From positions 62,001 to 126,000 of the forward strand of contig CAJFEE010000003.1 in NCBI GenBank assembly GCA_904373265.1: a DNA stretch of 64,000 nt. The letters are read 5' to 3'. This DNA is from Candidatus Harrysmithiimonas galli. GTDB lineage: Bacteria; Bacillota; Bacilli; CAJFEE01. The notes beneath the pieces are model-generated. The model saw only the letters and a program-made list of their open reading frames with translations. It made no database searches and was not told the DNA's origin. Positions within the stretch are counted from its first letter, which is position 1, and every line of letters starts with the position of its first letter. This document shows, piece by piece, positions 50,736 to 60,614 of this stretch. The translations under genes and the position numbers were made by a program.

Positions 50736-51926
50736 CTATACCTCCAGTAATTTTCTAACATGAAACAAAATTTTTTCAGCGACAGCTTGCTTGGACTGAA
50801 GCGGAAGTGCTTCCTCGGTACCATCTTTAAATAATAACACAACCTCATTTGTATCATAATGAAAACCAACATTGGGTTTAGACACATCGTTTACCACAAT
50901 CAAATCCAAATTTTTTTCCTGTAATTTTTTTCGCCCATAATGGATTGCATTTTGTGTTTCCGCAGCAAAACCGACTAGAATCTGGTGTTTCTTATGAGCA
51001 CCGAGCCAGCTTAAAATATCGGGATTTCTTTCCAACTCTAAGCTCCAATGTTTATTGCCCTTTTTGTGCTTTTCCGGAAGCTGCTTAGCTGGACGATAAT
51101 CGCTAACTGCCGCTACTTTAATCACAGCATCCATTGATGCATATACAGCTTGAACAGCCTGAAACATCTGTTCTGCAGATTCCACACGTTGAAAAATGAC
51201 CCCTTCAGGTATCTCACAATTTGTCGGACCTGAAATTAATGTAACCTCTGCGCCTTGCTTTACTGCTAACTGTGCAATGCCATAACCCATTTTTCCGCTG
51301 GAATCATTGGTTATGTAGCGAACAGGATCAATTCTTTCTACTGTGGGACCAGCTGTAATTAAGATTTTCTTTCCAAGAAATGGTTTATCTTTAACAAAAA
51401 AATCATGAATCTGCGCCAAAATTTGTTTTGGCTCCATCATTCGTCCACTGCCGATATCGCCGCATGCCTGTCTGCCAGGCTGTCCGTTCAAGAACCGATA
51501 CCCCAGTTGTTCCAATTTCTTCATATTGGTTTGAACCATTGGATGCATAAACATCTTACGGTTCATCGCAGGACAAAACCATACTGGAGCATGCGAAGCC
51601 AAAAATAAAGTAGATAACACATCATCAGCAATTCCGTTTGCACATTTTCCAATGATGCTCGCTGTTGCTGGAACGATTACAAATAAATTCGCCCATTTCC
51701 CCCAATCAATATGTGAAATTTCATTCGGGTACATTTCTTCAAACACAGAGGTCATCACAGCTTCTTTTGATAAAGCCTGAAATGTTAAGGGTGTCACAAA
51801 CTTTTGGGCACCTTCTGTCATTATGACACGAACGGAATATCCCTCCTGCACAAGTTTACTGACTAGAGCTGCTGCTTTAAAGCAAGCAATTCCTCCACTA
51901 ACACCGACTAAAATATTTTTTTTCAT
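50736..51926 (-). CDS. coaBC: Bifunctional phosphopantothenoylcysteine decarboxylase/synthase CoaBC
   Basis: Two steps of CoA synthesis. The 396-residue protein has an N-terminal flavin-dependent decarboxylase domain (GVSGGIACFKAAALV, NLFVIVPATASIIGKCANG, catalytic PAMNRKMFMHP, CGDIGSGRMMEP). A C-terminal CTP-dependent ligase follows (ITAGPTVERIDPVRYITNDSSGKMG). The frame is open 52 codons further, but the ATG at 51926 with AAAGGAAAATA ahead matches family starts. Confidence 0.96.
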   Translation of the reverse strand: MKKNILVGVSGGIACFKAAALVSKLVQEGYSVRVIMTEGAQKFVTPLTFQALSKEAVMTSVFEEMYPNEISHIDWGKWANLFVIVPATASIIGKCANGIADDVLSTLFLASHAPVWFCPAMNRKMFMHPMVQTNMKKLEQLGYRFLNGQPGRQACGDIGSGRMMEPKQILAQIHDFFVKDKPFLGKKILITAGPTVERIDPVRYITNDSSGKMGYGIAQLAVKQGAEVTLISGPTNCEIPEGVIFQRVESAEQMFQAVQAVYASMDAVIKVAAVSDYRPAKQLPEKHKKGNKHWSLELERNPDILSWLGAHKKHQILVGFAAETQNAIHYGRKKLQEKNLDLIVVNDVSKPNVGFHYDTNEVVLLFKDGTEEALPLQSKQAVAEKILFHVRKLLEV

Positions 51927-52187
51927 TTGTTTATATTTTCCTTTCTCTCTTTCTTTGTAAAGGCATATATCATGTTCTAGAAAGATTCCTGTTTTGGCCA
52001 AAAACCACTGGATAAAAACGAGGATTCTTTGGGTAAGATATTTTTTTGTATATATGGATACACTTCTATGCTCGTTTATCATTTATCACATAAAATTGAA
52101 AAATCAAGAAAAATATTCCAATATGTAAAAAAAGAGCAGTTTGATTTTACCTGTTTTACCAGAAAATTTACATACTTTGTTCAGCTT

Positions 52188-52217
52188 ATAAAAAGAAAAC
52201 CCAGCCGAACGCTGGGA
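52188..52217 (-). terminator. Strong intrinsic terminator after rpoZ
   Basis: Perfect GC-rich stem-loop CCCAGC-GTTCG-GCTGGG type (52200-52216) followed on the minus strand by TTTTCTTTTT. It separates gmk-rpoZ from coaBC, so coaBC-priA and downstream genes need their own promoter. Confidence 0.93.
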
Positions 52218-52247
52218 ATAAACAACTGGCAAAACTTTGGTTGTACT

Positions 52248-52484
52248 TTATTTGATATGTGTTTTTTCTACAGACAGCGTTTCTTCTTCAAATTCTGGAA
52301 CATAGGTCAATACATCACAATAAACTTCCTCTAAAGCTTTTCCCACATTTTTATGTGAAACGGTTTGTGGAAGCTGACAATCATTTTCTTTTTGAAGTTG
52401 ACGCGCCCGCTTTGCAGCAACGGTCACCAAAATATATTTTGAATCTACTTTTTTCATTAACTTATCAATTGATGGATATAACAT
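52248..52484 (-). CDS. rpoZ: DNA-directed RNA polymerase omega subunit
   Basis: A 78-residue protein with [20 protein letters not shown] and [13 protein letters not shown], the conserved omega motif that clamps the beta-prime C-terminus. Its ATG overlaps the gmk stop (TAATG), the typical gmk-rpoZ coupling. Confidence 0.95.
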   Translation of the reverse strand: MLYPSIDKLMKKVDSKYILVTVAAKRARQLQKENDCQLPQTVSHKNVGKALEEVYCDVLTYVPEFEEETLSVEKTHIK

Positions 52485-53101
52485 TATTCACTTTCCTCCA
52501 AATATGATTCATATCGATGCTTTACACGATCCTTTTTTAAATGTTCAGCAGTAATAATGGATAGAATGCGCTGACAGGCCAAATGTACCTCATCATTTTC
52601 GACAACATAATCATACGCCTCCATCATTTCAAGCTCTTCACGTGCTGCTGCCATTCGATTTTCAACAGCATCCAATGCTTCTGTACCACGGTTGACAATT
52701 CGGCTTTTTAATTCTGATAAACTTGGTGGTGCAAGAAAGATAAACAGCCCCTCTGGAAAAGATTTCTTTACTTTCATTGCACCTTGCACTTCTATTTCCA
52801 AAAATACATCTTTTCCTTTTGAAAGCTGTGCTTCTACATAAGCAATGGGTGTACCATAAAAATTATCCACATATTGCGCATACTCCAACAGCTCATTTTG
52901 TGCAATCATACGCTGAAATTCCTCACGCGAACGAAAAAAATAATCGATACCGTCTGTTTCCCCTTCTCTTGGATTCCTCGTTGTTACGGAAATCGAATAT
53001 GTCAGATTATACTGCTCGTGTTCAAATAACGCCTTACGAACTGTGCCTTTCCCAACACCACTTGGTCCTGATAAAACAATTAACAACCCTCTCTCAACCA
53101 T
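52484..53101 (-). CDS. gmk: Guanylate kinase
   Basis: Phosphorylates GMP to GDP. The 205-residue protein has the P-loop [34 protein letters not shown], and [13 protein letters not shown]. It is coupled to rpoZ. In B. subtilis remA (ylzA) lies between yicC and gmk; here only 123 noncoding bases are present. Confidence 0.98.
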   Translation of the reverse strand: MVERGLLIVLSGPSGVGKGTVRKALFEHEQYNLTYSISVTTRNPREGETDGIDYFFRSREEFQRMIAQNELLEYAQYVDNFYGTPIAYVEAQLSKGKDVFLEIEVQGAMKVKKSFPEGLFIFLAPPSLSELKSRIVNRGTEALDAVENRMAAAREELEMMEAYDYVVENDEVHLACQRILSIITAEHLKKDRVKHRYESYLEESE

Positions 53102-53224
53102 ACTTGCTAAACCTATCCTTCCTTATATTCATATTGATATCCATTCAGTATAACATTGAATGTCTTGTATATATCTGTTATTTTAAAGCCAATAAAATAT
53201 CTGATCTTTTTGTTTACAGTTTTC

Positions 53225-54109
53225 TCACTCTACATTTTGCACCTGTTCACGAATTTTTTCAATATAAGATTTTAATTCAATAACCATTCTTGTAATTTCA
53301 AGTCCTCCAGATTTTGAGCTAATTGTATTTACTTCTCGATTCATTTCCTGTGTAATAAAATCCAACTTCCTACCAATTGGCTCGTCCTTTTCTAATTCTT
53401 CTCGAAATTGATGAATATGTCCATTAAGTCGGGATAATTCTTCATGAATATTACTTTTTTCAGCAAGAATGGCAATTTCCGTATATATTCTCTGTTCATC
53501 ATATTGTCCTTTCAGAACTTCATCTAAACGTTGTAAATATTTTTTCCGAAGCTTTTCGGTTATTTCTTCTGCAAATACAAGAAGCTGCTGATGCAAAGCT
53601 TCCATTTGATCTAAGTGACTGTATAAATCTTCTTGAATAAAACGCCCTTCTCTTAAACGCATCTCATATAAACTTTGCAGTGCTTCCGAAACGGCATGCA
53701 AAATATTTTGTTCAAGCGCCTCATTTCTGATGTCTTTATTTTCTATGTATAAAATTTCTGGTATAGAGAAAAGATCTTTTATATCTATCACATGATTGTA
53801 ACCTTTCTCTTGCAAATGTGACTTTGCCTCATCGTACAAACATAATAACTGTGAAAACAACACCCAGTCTACCTTAAGCTGTTTTTTGACCAAATCTTCA
53901 CCTTCAAAGTTTAAAAAAAGCTCGACTCTACCTCTTTTTAACTTCTGGCCAATCATTTTCGTAATTGGTTCTTCCAAATTTTGCAATGCTCGAGGCAAAC
54001 GGAAATGAATATCCAAAAAACGATGATTCACTGTTTTCATTTCTACTGTAATATTTTGATTTTCTCTTTGTACGTCACTTCTTCCAAATCCGGTCATACT
54101 TTGAACCAT
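53225..54109 (-). CDS. yloC: YicC-family endoribonuclease (YloC)
   Basis: A 294-residue member of the YicC family of RNases. It begins MVQSMTGFGRS, contains EMKTVNHRFLDIHFRLPRAL, RGRVELFLNFEG, and ends with GRKLDFITQEMNREVNTISSK and ELKSYIEKIREQVQNVE, all family hallmarks. E. coli YicC targets small RNA; substrates in Bacillales are not settled. Confidence 0.95.
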   Translation of the reverse strand: MVQSMTGFGRSDVQRENQNITVEMKTVNHRFLDIHFRLPRALQNLEEPITKMIGQKLKRGRVELFLNFEGEDLVKKQLKVDWVLFSQLLCLYDEAKSHLQEKGYNHVIDIKDLFSIPEILYIENKDIRNEALEQNILHAVSEALQSLYEMRLREGRFIQEDLYSHLDQMEALHQQLLVFAEEITEKLRKKYLQRLDEVLKGQYDEQRIYTEIAILAEKSNIHEELSRLNGHIHQFREELEKDEPIGRKLDFITQEMNREVNTISSKSGGLEITRMVIELKSYIEKIREQVQNVE

Positions 54110-54204
54110 ACCATCACCTCTTTAGAAAATGAAATGCTCCATTATTATAACATGAGCGAAAAAAATCCGCATAAGTCAAGAAAATTTTTTATCCACTGGT
54201 ACAT

Positions 54205-54248
54205 ATCCATAACAAAAAACATATGCATCTATTATCCAATGCATATGC
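54205..54248 (-). terminator. Intrinsic terminator after the P-type ATPase
   Basis: Perfect 9-base stem CATATGCAT / ATGCATATG with a 10-base loop (54220-54247), followed on the minus strand by TTTTTTG. It lies about 80 bases after the stop codon. Confidence 0.83.
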
Positions 54249-54325
54249 CTATTCATTCTATACCAAACGAAAAAACTTTTTCGTGGATGAAAGCCATCAT
54301 AAAGATCTGTCAAAACATAAATCGC

Positions 54326-57016
54326 CTATTCATATTGTTTTCCTTTCCGATGAATAACAGAAAAACCTGCCAAAAGAAAAGTCGGAACAGAAGCCATACC
54401 AACAATCAACAGCCAGTCCTTTAATACAATCGCATCTGTATGAAAAATATTTTGCAGCGGCGGATAATAAATAACAAGAAGCGTTAAAATCCAAGAAGAT
54501 ACAACCGCCCACACCAATGGCATGTTTCCAAACGGATTGCGATGCAAAACAGAGTATGCACTGCGGCAATCAAATACATGAATCAATTGCGTTAAAATTA
54601 AAGTTGCAAAGGCAATCGTTTGTGCATAGGAAAGATCATCTGGATTCAAATTATAAGCAACAACAAAGGTAAGCAATGTCGTTACACCAATTAAGAATCC
54701 GCGACTTATAATTTTCCACCATAACCCTTGAGAAAAAATACTTTCATTTTTATGTCGTGGGCGGCGTCTCATTACATCACCCTCAGATTGATCCAATCCA
54801 AGTGCCATTGCTGGCAGTCCGTCTGTCACCAAATTGACCCATAAAATTTGTATTGGAACAAGCGGCAATGGAAGAAAAAGCAGCATTGCAAACAGCATCA
54901 CCAAAATTTCTCCAACATTTGAAGCAAGTAAGTAACGTATAAATTTTCGAATATTCTCATAAATATTCCGACCTTCTGCAATGGCTCGTTCAATACCAGC
55001 AAAATTATCATCCATTAAAATCATATCTGACGCCTCTTTAGATACATCCGTCCCACTGATTCCCATTGCAATCCCAATATCTGCTCGTTTAATTGCTGGT
55101 GCATCATTCACACCATCCCCAGTCATGGCAACAATATGTCCTTTCTTTTGTAACGCTTGAACAATACGCAATTTATGCAATGGGGATACTCGGGCATACA
55201 CATAAACATCATCAACCATTTCTTCAAACTCTGTATCGGTTAAACCTTCTAATGTAGCTCCATCCAATACCATTCCATCTTTGGGAAGCATATTTAAGTC
55301 ACGGGCAATGGCTGTTGCAGTCAATACATGATCCCCCGTAATCATGACTGTTTGGATTCCTGCCTGCTTACAATTTTGAATGGCTGCCTTGACTTCTTTT
55401 CTCGGCGGATCATACATCCCTTGCAAACCGATAAAACATAAATGCTTTTCCATTTCTCCAGCTGTTGTAATCCTCTCATCTTTGGATAGCATACGATAAC
55501 CAATACCAATCGTCCGCAATGCCTGCTCATTTAACGCCTGACAAGCCTCCTCAATACGTGTTGTATACAGTTCGCTTTGTGCAACCTGCTTTTCACCCCA
55601 AACCAAATGCGTACAGCGATACAATAAAATTTCTGGTGCCCCTTTTGTTAACAAAAGTCGGTTCCCAAAAACATCTCGGACAATGACACTCATCATTTTT
55701 CGATCAGAATCAAATGGAAATTCCGCGATCATCTCATATTGCTTCAGCAATTCCTCCCGTGTCATGCCTCCCTTTAATGCACTGACAACCAGTGCACCTT
55801 CTGTTGGATCCCCTTCACAAAAATAGCTGTCTTGTTTGCGTATAATATCCGCATGGTTACAAAGTACACCATAAGCCAATAACTGCTTTAAATTTTCATG
55901 CTCCGTTGCTTTAATTTTCTGCTTTCCTTTATAAATTTCCCCTTTGGGATGATATCCTTCTCCAGTTACCAAATAAGTTTGCCCCGAAGTCCATAGCCGT
56001 GTTACCAGCATTTTGTTTTGTGTCATGGTTCCTGTTTTATCTGAGCAAATCACAGAAGCACAGCCTAGTGTTTCAACCGCTTGTAACTTTCGAACGAGCG
56101 CTTTCTTTTTGATCATACGCTGAACACCCAGTGATAATGCAACAGTTACAATTGCTGGAAGCCCTTCTGGAATCGCCGCAACCGCTAAAGAAACACCCGC
56201 TAAAAACATATCCATCATGTTCTGTCCTTCATAAATACCAAGACCAACAACAAGTAAAGTCAGCAAAAGCGCAACGACAATTAACACTTTCCCCAGATGC
56301 TCTAAACGCCGCTGTAAAGGTGTCATGATTTTTTCTGAATTGTCCATCATTTTAGCAATTTGTCCCATAACTGTTTCCATACCCGTCGCCACAACAATGC
56401 CCTCTCCATTTCCGGCTGTAACCAATGTACCTGAGAAGCACATATTTTCCATATCTCCAAGTGGTAGATGTTCTCCCTTTAGAATACTGGAATTTTTATG
56501 AACAGGGACAGATTCTCCAGTTAAAGCAGATTCCTCAATTTGAAGTCCTACACACTTAGTCAATCGTAAATCTGCACCAATGCGATCACCCGTTGCAAAC
56601 CTTACAATATCCCCAGGAACAGCCTCCTTGGATAAAATTTTCACCCATTTTCCGTCACGAAGCACTGTCATTTTTGGTGCTGACATTTCCTTTAATGCTT
56701 CCAGCGAACGCTCTGCTTTATACTCCTGCAAAAACCCAAGCACACCATTTAAAAATACGATAGCCAAAATCGCAACTGCATCGATAATGTCGCCCAAAAA
56801 GAAAGAAATAACAGTTGCTCCAAATAACACATAAACCATAAAATCATGAAATTGCAGAAGAAATACAATGAATGGGCTTATTTTCTTCCCGGTATTCAGT
56901 TCATTCAAACCGTACTGTTTTTGTCGATCTTCTGCTTCTTTTGTCAGCAATCCTTTTGTGACATTTGTTTCTAACTTTTCTTCCAACTGCTTTTGATTCC
57001 ATTCATGCCAGTTCAA
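54326..57016 (-). CDS. yloB: Ca2+-translocating P-type ATPase (YloB-like)
   Basis: An 896-residue SERCA-like type IIA P-type ATPase pumping Ca2+ (possibly Mn2+) out of the cytoplasm. It has an N-terminal cation ATPase segment, TGES in the actuator domain, VAAIPEGLPAIVTVALS in M4, and the phosphorylation site ICSDKTGTMTQNK. VMITGDHVLTA, MTGDGVNDAPAIKRADIGI and a C-terminal membrane bundle follow. The M4 PEGLP motif and M6 NLVTDGLPA fit Ca2+ specificity. It precedes yicC as in B. subtilis and diverges from rqcH. Confidence 0.95.
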   Translation of the reverse strand: MNWHEWNQKQLEEKLETNVTKGLLTKEAEDRQKQYGLNELNTGKKISPFIVFLLQFHDFMVYVLFGATVISFFLGDIIDAVAILAIVFLNGVLGFLQEYKAERSLEALKEMSAPKMTVLRDGKWVKILSKEAVPGDIVRFATGDRIGADLRLTKCVGLQIEESALTGESVPVHKNSSILKGEHLPLGDMENMCFSGTLVTAGNGEGIVVATGMETVMGQIAKMMDNSEKIMTPLQRRLEHLGKVLIVVALLLTLLVVGLGIYEGQNMMDMFLAGVSLAVAAIPEGLPAIVTVALSLGVQRMIKKKALVRKLQAVETLGCASVICSDKTGTMTQNKMLVTRLWTSGQTYLVTGEGYHPKGEIYKGKQKIKATEHENLKQLLAYGVLCNHADIIRKQDSYFCEGDPTEGALVVSALKGGMTREELLKQYEMIAEFPFDSDRKMMSVIVRDVFGNRLLLTKGAPEILLYRCTHLVWGEKQVAQSELYTTRIEEACQALNEQALRTIGIGYRMLSKDERITTAGEMEKHLCFIGLQGMYDPPRKEVKAAIQNCKQAGIQTVMITGDHVLTATAIARDLNMLPKDGMVLDGATLEGLTDTEFEEMVDDVYVYARVSPLHKLRIVQALQKKGHIVAMTGDGVNDAPAIKRADIGIAMGISGTDVSKEASDMILMDDNFAGIERAIAEGRNIYENIRKFIRYLLASNVGEILVMLFAMLLFLPLPLVPIQILWVNLVTDGLPAMALGLDQSEGDVMRRRPRHKNESIFSQGLWWKIISRGFLIGVTTLLTFVVAYNLNPDDLSYAQTIAFATLILTQLIHVFDCRSAYSVLHRNPFGNMPLVWAVVSSWILTLLVIYYPPLQNIFHTDAIVLKDWLLIVGMASVPTFLLAGFSVIHRKGKQYE

Positions 57017-57069
57017 TTTCTTTCCCCCTCACATTGTCCACCATTTGAAACAAGCTTATTTCATCTTTA

Positions 57070-57098
57070 TTCACCTTCCTTTGAAAAAATGCTATGAT
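57070..57098 (+). promoter_or_regulatory. Probable promoter of rqcH
   Basis: -35 TTCACC (57070-57075), 17-base spacer, -10 TATGAT (57093-57098), 37 bases upstream of the start codon. The -35 is a weak match and the -10 good. Confidence 0.55.
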
Positions 57099-57135
57099 AA
57101 AAAAGCAATATTTGATTGGAAAGTGAGGAAAAAAC

Positions 57136-58842
57136 ATGAGCTTAGACGGATTATCCGTACACTGCCTCGTTTGGGAACTGATAGAAGAAATTGAAAGCGG
57201 TAGAATTTCAAAAGTATATCAACCTTCCAAAACCGAAATTTTATTTCAGTTACGAAAAAACGGACAAAATAAAAAGCTACTTTTATCCATTCATCCAAAC
57301 TATGGAAGAATTCATATCACGGATAAAAAATATGATGCGCCACAAGAACCACCGATGTTTTGCATGACTCTGCGTAAATATATCGAGGGTGCAATTATTG
57401 AAAAAGTTTTGCAAAAAGATTTGGAACGAATTATTGAACTTCACATGTACAACCGTAATGAAATCGGTGATGTGCAAAAAACTGTATTGATTTTGGAATT
57501 AATGGGCAGACATTCCAATCTTTCACTCATCCAAAAAAATAAAGATGAAATGAAGATCATTACATGTATGAAACAGGTAGGATACAATGTAAATCGGCAT
57601 CGCGCCCTAATTCCTGGATTTGCTTATATTTATCCGCCAAAACAGGAAAAAATCAATCCGTTAACAATGGAGCCAAACCAAATCAATCAAAAAATACAAT
57701 GGAATGAAGGAAAAATTGATAAACAACTCGTTGCCAGTCTGCTTGGCCTATCTCCACAATTGGCAAGTGAGATCACTTTTCGAGCAAAAATCGTCAATCC
57801 AACAAGCCTACCTTCTGCATTTGAATCTGTAATTCATCCGTTTCGTGAAAATCAAATTGAACCACAAATTACAGTAACTGATACAAAAGAATATTTTTCA
57901 CTAATTCCGCTGACTCATGTTAACGGATCTATACAAAAATTCTCACACATTTGTACAATGCTCGATACATTTTTTTCAGAAAAGGCTTTGCGTGACCGTG
58001 TAAAGCAAGTCGCTTCCGATTTGGAGCTGCGAATGGAAAAAGAACTGGAGAAATTTCATAGAAAAGCAGTAAAATTGACCGAAGACCTACAAAAAGCTAA
58101 GGATGCCGAAATTTTTCAAAAATATGGTGAACTTTTAACAACCTTTGCCTATAGCATTGAACTAGGACAAAAGGAAGCCGTACTCCAGGACTATTACGCT
58201 AAGACAGAAACTTATTTGTCCATTCCATTAAAACCGCAGGAAACCGCCATTGAAAATGCACAACGCTACTTCAAACAATATGCTAAGCAGAAAAAGGCCA
58301 TTCCGATCATTCAGGAACAGTTGAAAAAAAATGAGGAAGATATGCGATATATCGAGCTGGTTTTGACACAAATTGAAAATGCTTCAGTTCGAGATATTGA
58401 AGAAATTCGTGAAGAGCTGCAAGAAGTGGGATATTTAAAAAGCCGCAAAAAATCCAAAAAAACAAGACAAAAAAAGCCGCAAATCGATTGTTATTTGGCA
58501 GCAGACCAAACAGAAATTTTTGTGGGAAAAAACAATAAGCAAAACGATTATTTAACAAATCAATTGGCCGCCCGTCATGATATTTGGCTTCATGTGAAAG
58601 ATATGCCTGGCAGCCATGTCATTATTCGAGATTCCAACCCATCAGACGAAACCTTGCAAACCGCCGCTGAGCTTGCTGCATATTTCAGTAAGGGAAAATT
58701 ATCTGGACAAGTACCCGTTGATTATACTGCAGTGAAAAATGTGAAAAAGATTCGAGGTGCCAAACCCGGTTTTGTGACATATGAAGCACAAAAAACACTC
58801 TATGTAACACCAAAGCTGCATATGCTAGCATCAAAAAGATAG
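57136..58842 (+). CDS. rqcH: RqcH, NFACT-family ribosome quality-control factor (YloA)
   Basis: Binds peptidyl-tRNA on split 50S subunits and adds C-terminal alanine tails to stalled nascent chains. The 568-residue protein has NFACT-N (MSLDGLSVHCLVWELIEEIES, RIHITDKKYDAPQEPPMFCM), a tandem HhH segment, a long coiled-coil middle, and NFACT-R at the C-terminus with VGKNNKQNDYLTNQLAARHD, WLHVKDMPGSHVIIR and VKKIRGAKPGFV. A GAGGAAAAAAC site precedes the ATG. It was formerly annotated as fibronectin-binding protein FbpA. Confidence 0.95.
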   Translation: MSLDGLSVHCLVWELIEEIESGRISKVYQPSKTEILFQLRKNGQNKKLLLSIHPNYGRIHITDKKYDAPQEPPMFCMTLRKYIEGAIIEKVLQKDLERIIELHMYNRNEIGDVQKTVLILELMGRHSNLSLIQKNKDEMKIITCMKQVGYNVNRHRALIPGFAYIYPPKQEKINPLTMEPNQINQKIQWNEGKIDKQLVASLLGLSPQLASEITFRAKIVNPTSLPSAFESVIHPFRENQIEPQITVTDTKEYFSLIPLTHVNGSIQKFSHICTMLDTFFSEKALRDRVKQVASDLELRMEKELEKFHRKAVKLTEDLQKAKDAEIFQKYGELLTTFAYSIELGQKEAVLQDYYAKTETYLSIPLKPQETAIENAQRYFKQYAKQKKAIPIIQEQLKKNEEDMRYIELVLTQIENASVRDIEEIREELQEVGYLKSRKKSKKTRQKKPQIDCYLAADQTEIFVGKNNKQNDYLTNQLAARHDIWLHVKDMPGSHVIIRDSNPSDETLQTAAELAAYFSKGKLSGQVPVDYTAVKNVKKIRGAKPGFVTYEAQKTLYVTPKLHMLASKR

Positions 58843-59217
58843 GTTATGTATAAAAAGTATAAACCATTAAAAATCTGAAAATGAGATTATTTAAAAGAAA
58901 AATACAACAGATGGAAAAGTACTAGAACAAATATGAAAAAACTTACAAATGATACATCATACCATCTTAGGAAAAATGGATGGTCTCCTCATAGAATGCA
59001 GCAAAATATGACCTTATCACCAACACTTATTCTTCAAAATGAAAATAGACGGCTAGTCTGTGTATAGTTAGTCATTGGAGTCCATCTCGTTTTGAAATAT
59101 GTCAAATTTCATAGGGTGATACTCCAATCCAAAAATAACAGATGGAAAAAATAAATGGATGGTCACATAGAAACCACTCCATAAATTAATCACAATTCAC
59201 CATATCTGTATGGGTGA
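58843..59217. other. Spacer between rqcH and the mob remnant
   Basis: No gene. An 8-base inverted repeat ATTGGAGT/ACTCCAAT (59074-59081 with 59123-59130) encloses about 41 bases; no U-run follows. The base composition is AT-rich like the chromosome, in contrast to the GC-richer mob remnant that follows. Confidence 0.4.
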
Positions 59218-59642
59218 TCAATACTTTGTTGAAATGTCATCATTTATGAAAGAATAAGCAAATATATTTATTCCATTGATCATAGGAGCGCTTTCTTTAT
59301 CAAAGACAGGCTGCCCTTTCTTTTCTCTTCCCCAATCAACGGTCAATCCGTTGTCGAGGTCAACCCATAGGTCAAAGCTAATGATATAATGGTGACCCTT
59401 TACGTTCTCCCGTTTCTGATTCTTTCTAAGCAGAGATTGGGGCACATACAAGCAACAGCAAAATCCTCTCCGTCACAATTTAGAGAAGATATGTGGTAGT
59501 CTGTCTTCGATATCAGCCGCCCATCTGCGTCAAGGGCGGACTTTATGGTAAACTTGTCATGCTCAAACGTGAGATACTTTTCAGCAACACCGTAATCTGC
59601 ATTTTTAGAGTTGATATGTTTGAGTATCGCCAACGGCTTCAC
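59218..59642 (-). pseudogene. Relaxase (MobA-like mobilisation nuclease) remnant
   Basis: Starts at a GTG overlapping the 3' end of mobC. The first frame reads AILKHINSKNADYGVAEKYL and LNCDGEDFAVAC, like the N-terminus of relaxases of Clostridial integrative elements. Near 59415-59430 the match shifts frame and continues KNQKRENVKGHHYIISFDL...NGLTVD. It then jumps to WGREKKGQPVFDKE, which in intact proteins lies about 100 residues further on. The deletion removes the metal-binding HxH region. The protein is therefore frameshifted, internally deleted and truncated. Confidence 0.85.
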
Positions 59643-59880
59643 CTACTTTCTGCAAGACTTCAAACTTCAAGGTGGCAAGGCCGGTGGTCAACTTCCCAAC
59701 AGCAAAAAGCAACTCGTCATTAAAGGGAAAAACGGTAATCACAGGGCATGTGGTTACCCACTGTATGGCTTGCTAGATAAATTCAGACTGACTGATACTA
59801 TATTGTGACAGCCGCATGGTAAAATCAGCGTATTCTTCATCTGTCATGCAGGTTTTTACTACATGGCAGCGGTGGGGCAT
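59605..59880 (-). pseudogene. mobC relaxosome-protein remnant
   Basis: From the ATG at 59878-59880 the frame reads RCHVVKTCMTDEEYADFTMRL and SQYSISQSEFI, then an in-frame TAG. It continues QAIQWVTTCPVITVFPFNDELLFAVGKL and LKFEVLQKVGEAVGDTQTYQL to a TAA at 59605-59607. The ribbon-helix-helix part, the NDELL..VGKL helix and the C-terminal LKFEVLQKVGDAVG segment fit MobC proteins of the same element family. The central part is shortened by a deletion. Its end overlaps the relaxase start as in intact mob operons. Confidence 0.8.
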
Positions 59881-60614
59881 ATTATATTCTTCACATGGTC
59901 ATTGACCTCTTTTCACAATTGACAAGCCGCATGGTAGGGTTTAGGGGAAGGCACTCCCCAACGAGATTCCCACAGGGGAAAAATGAGCAAAAAGCGAATT
60001 TTGGTACTGCAGTAGAATCTTGCTCTGAAAAATTCCGACGTTCCCTGGGCTCTCATACCATCCAGCTTGCAAAGGGCGATTTGTTGCGCTCCCCTCAAAC
60101 TTTCTTCTGTCAATAAAGCGAATGAAAGCCGCAACACTGCTCGCTCTTTGCCAATAAGACATCAGGCGGCTCTACCGCTTTCTTGCTTCCCTCAACGAAA
60201 AAGAAAAATATTTTGCCAATGCAGCTCCCCCTTTTCGTGAGGCAATACTAGAATGTTTTCAAAACACCGAACTGTCCGGATAATTTTTATATCAATGCTG
60301 TGGGCGGCTCCCTCTGGCAAAAACGGACGCAAAAAAAGCAGAAAACCTGTTGATGGTTTCCTGTTTTTTGCTTTTACCGCCGTAAACATAGCGTTACAGA
60401 TAACAATTTTACAAAAGGCATGGAAAGTGTACTCGATATGCTCTCAGTATTCTTCTGTACAGGTTATGGAAGTTTCCCCCCCCTTTCTTCACTTAGAGGG
60501 GCATGGCGGCAGTTGATTGACAGTTGCCTTTTATGATGGTAAGAGGTGGTAGCACTTTAGACTGTCTCTTCTTGACCATTCCGACTGGTTTTGCTAATTT
60601 TTTAGCTTAACAAG
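59881..60614. other. Remnant of integrative/mobilisable element upstream of mobC
   Basis: About 730 bases with visibly higher GC than the surrounding genome and stops in all frames. Overlapping opposite-strand frames at 59895-60162 show the kind of conserved nonsense often seen in gut-element intergenic DNA. A short plus-strand open segment (60158-60283) reads DIRRLYRFLASLNEKEKYFA and ends FQNTELSG, with protein-like helix periodicity; it looks like the tail of a lost gene. The GC-rich stretch 59930-59990 with GGGGAAGG...CTCCCC arms lies where an oriT would be expected. Confidence 0.5.

Noticed and set aside
52777-53283. 168-codon plus-strand frame
   Set aside because: Antisense to gmk and the start of the yicC 3' end; no family signature.
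59895-60162. Overlapping 73-74 codon frames on both strands
   Set aside because: Mutually antisense; they reflect conserved element DNA, not a demonstrable protein.
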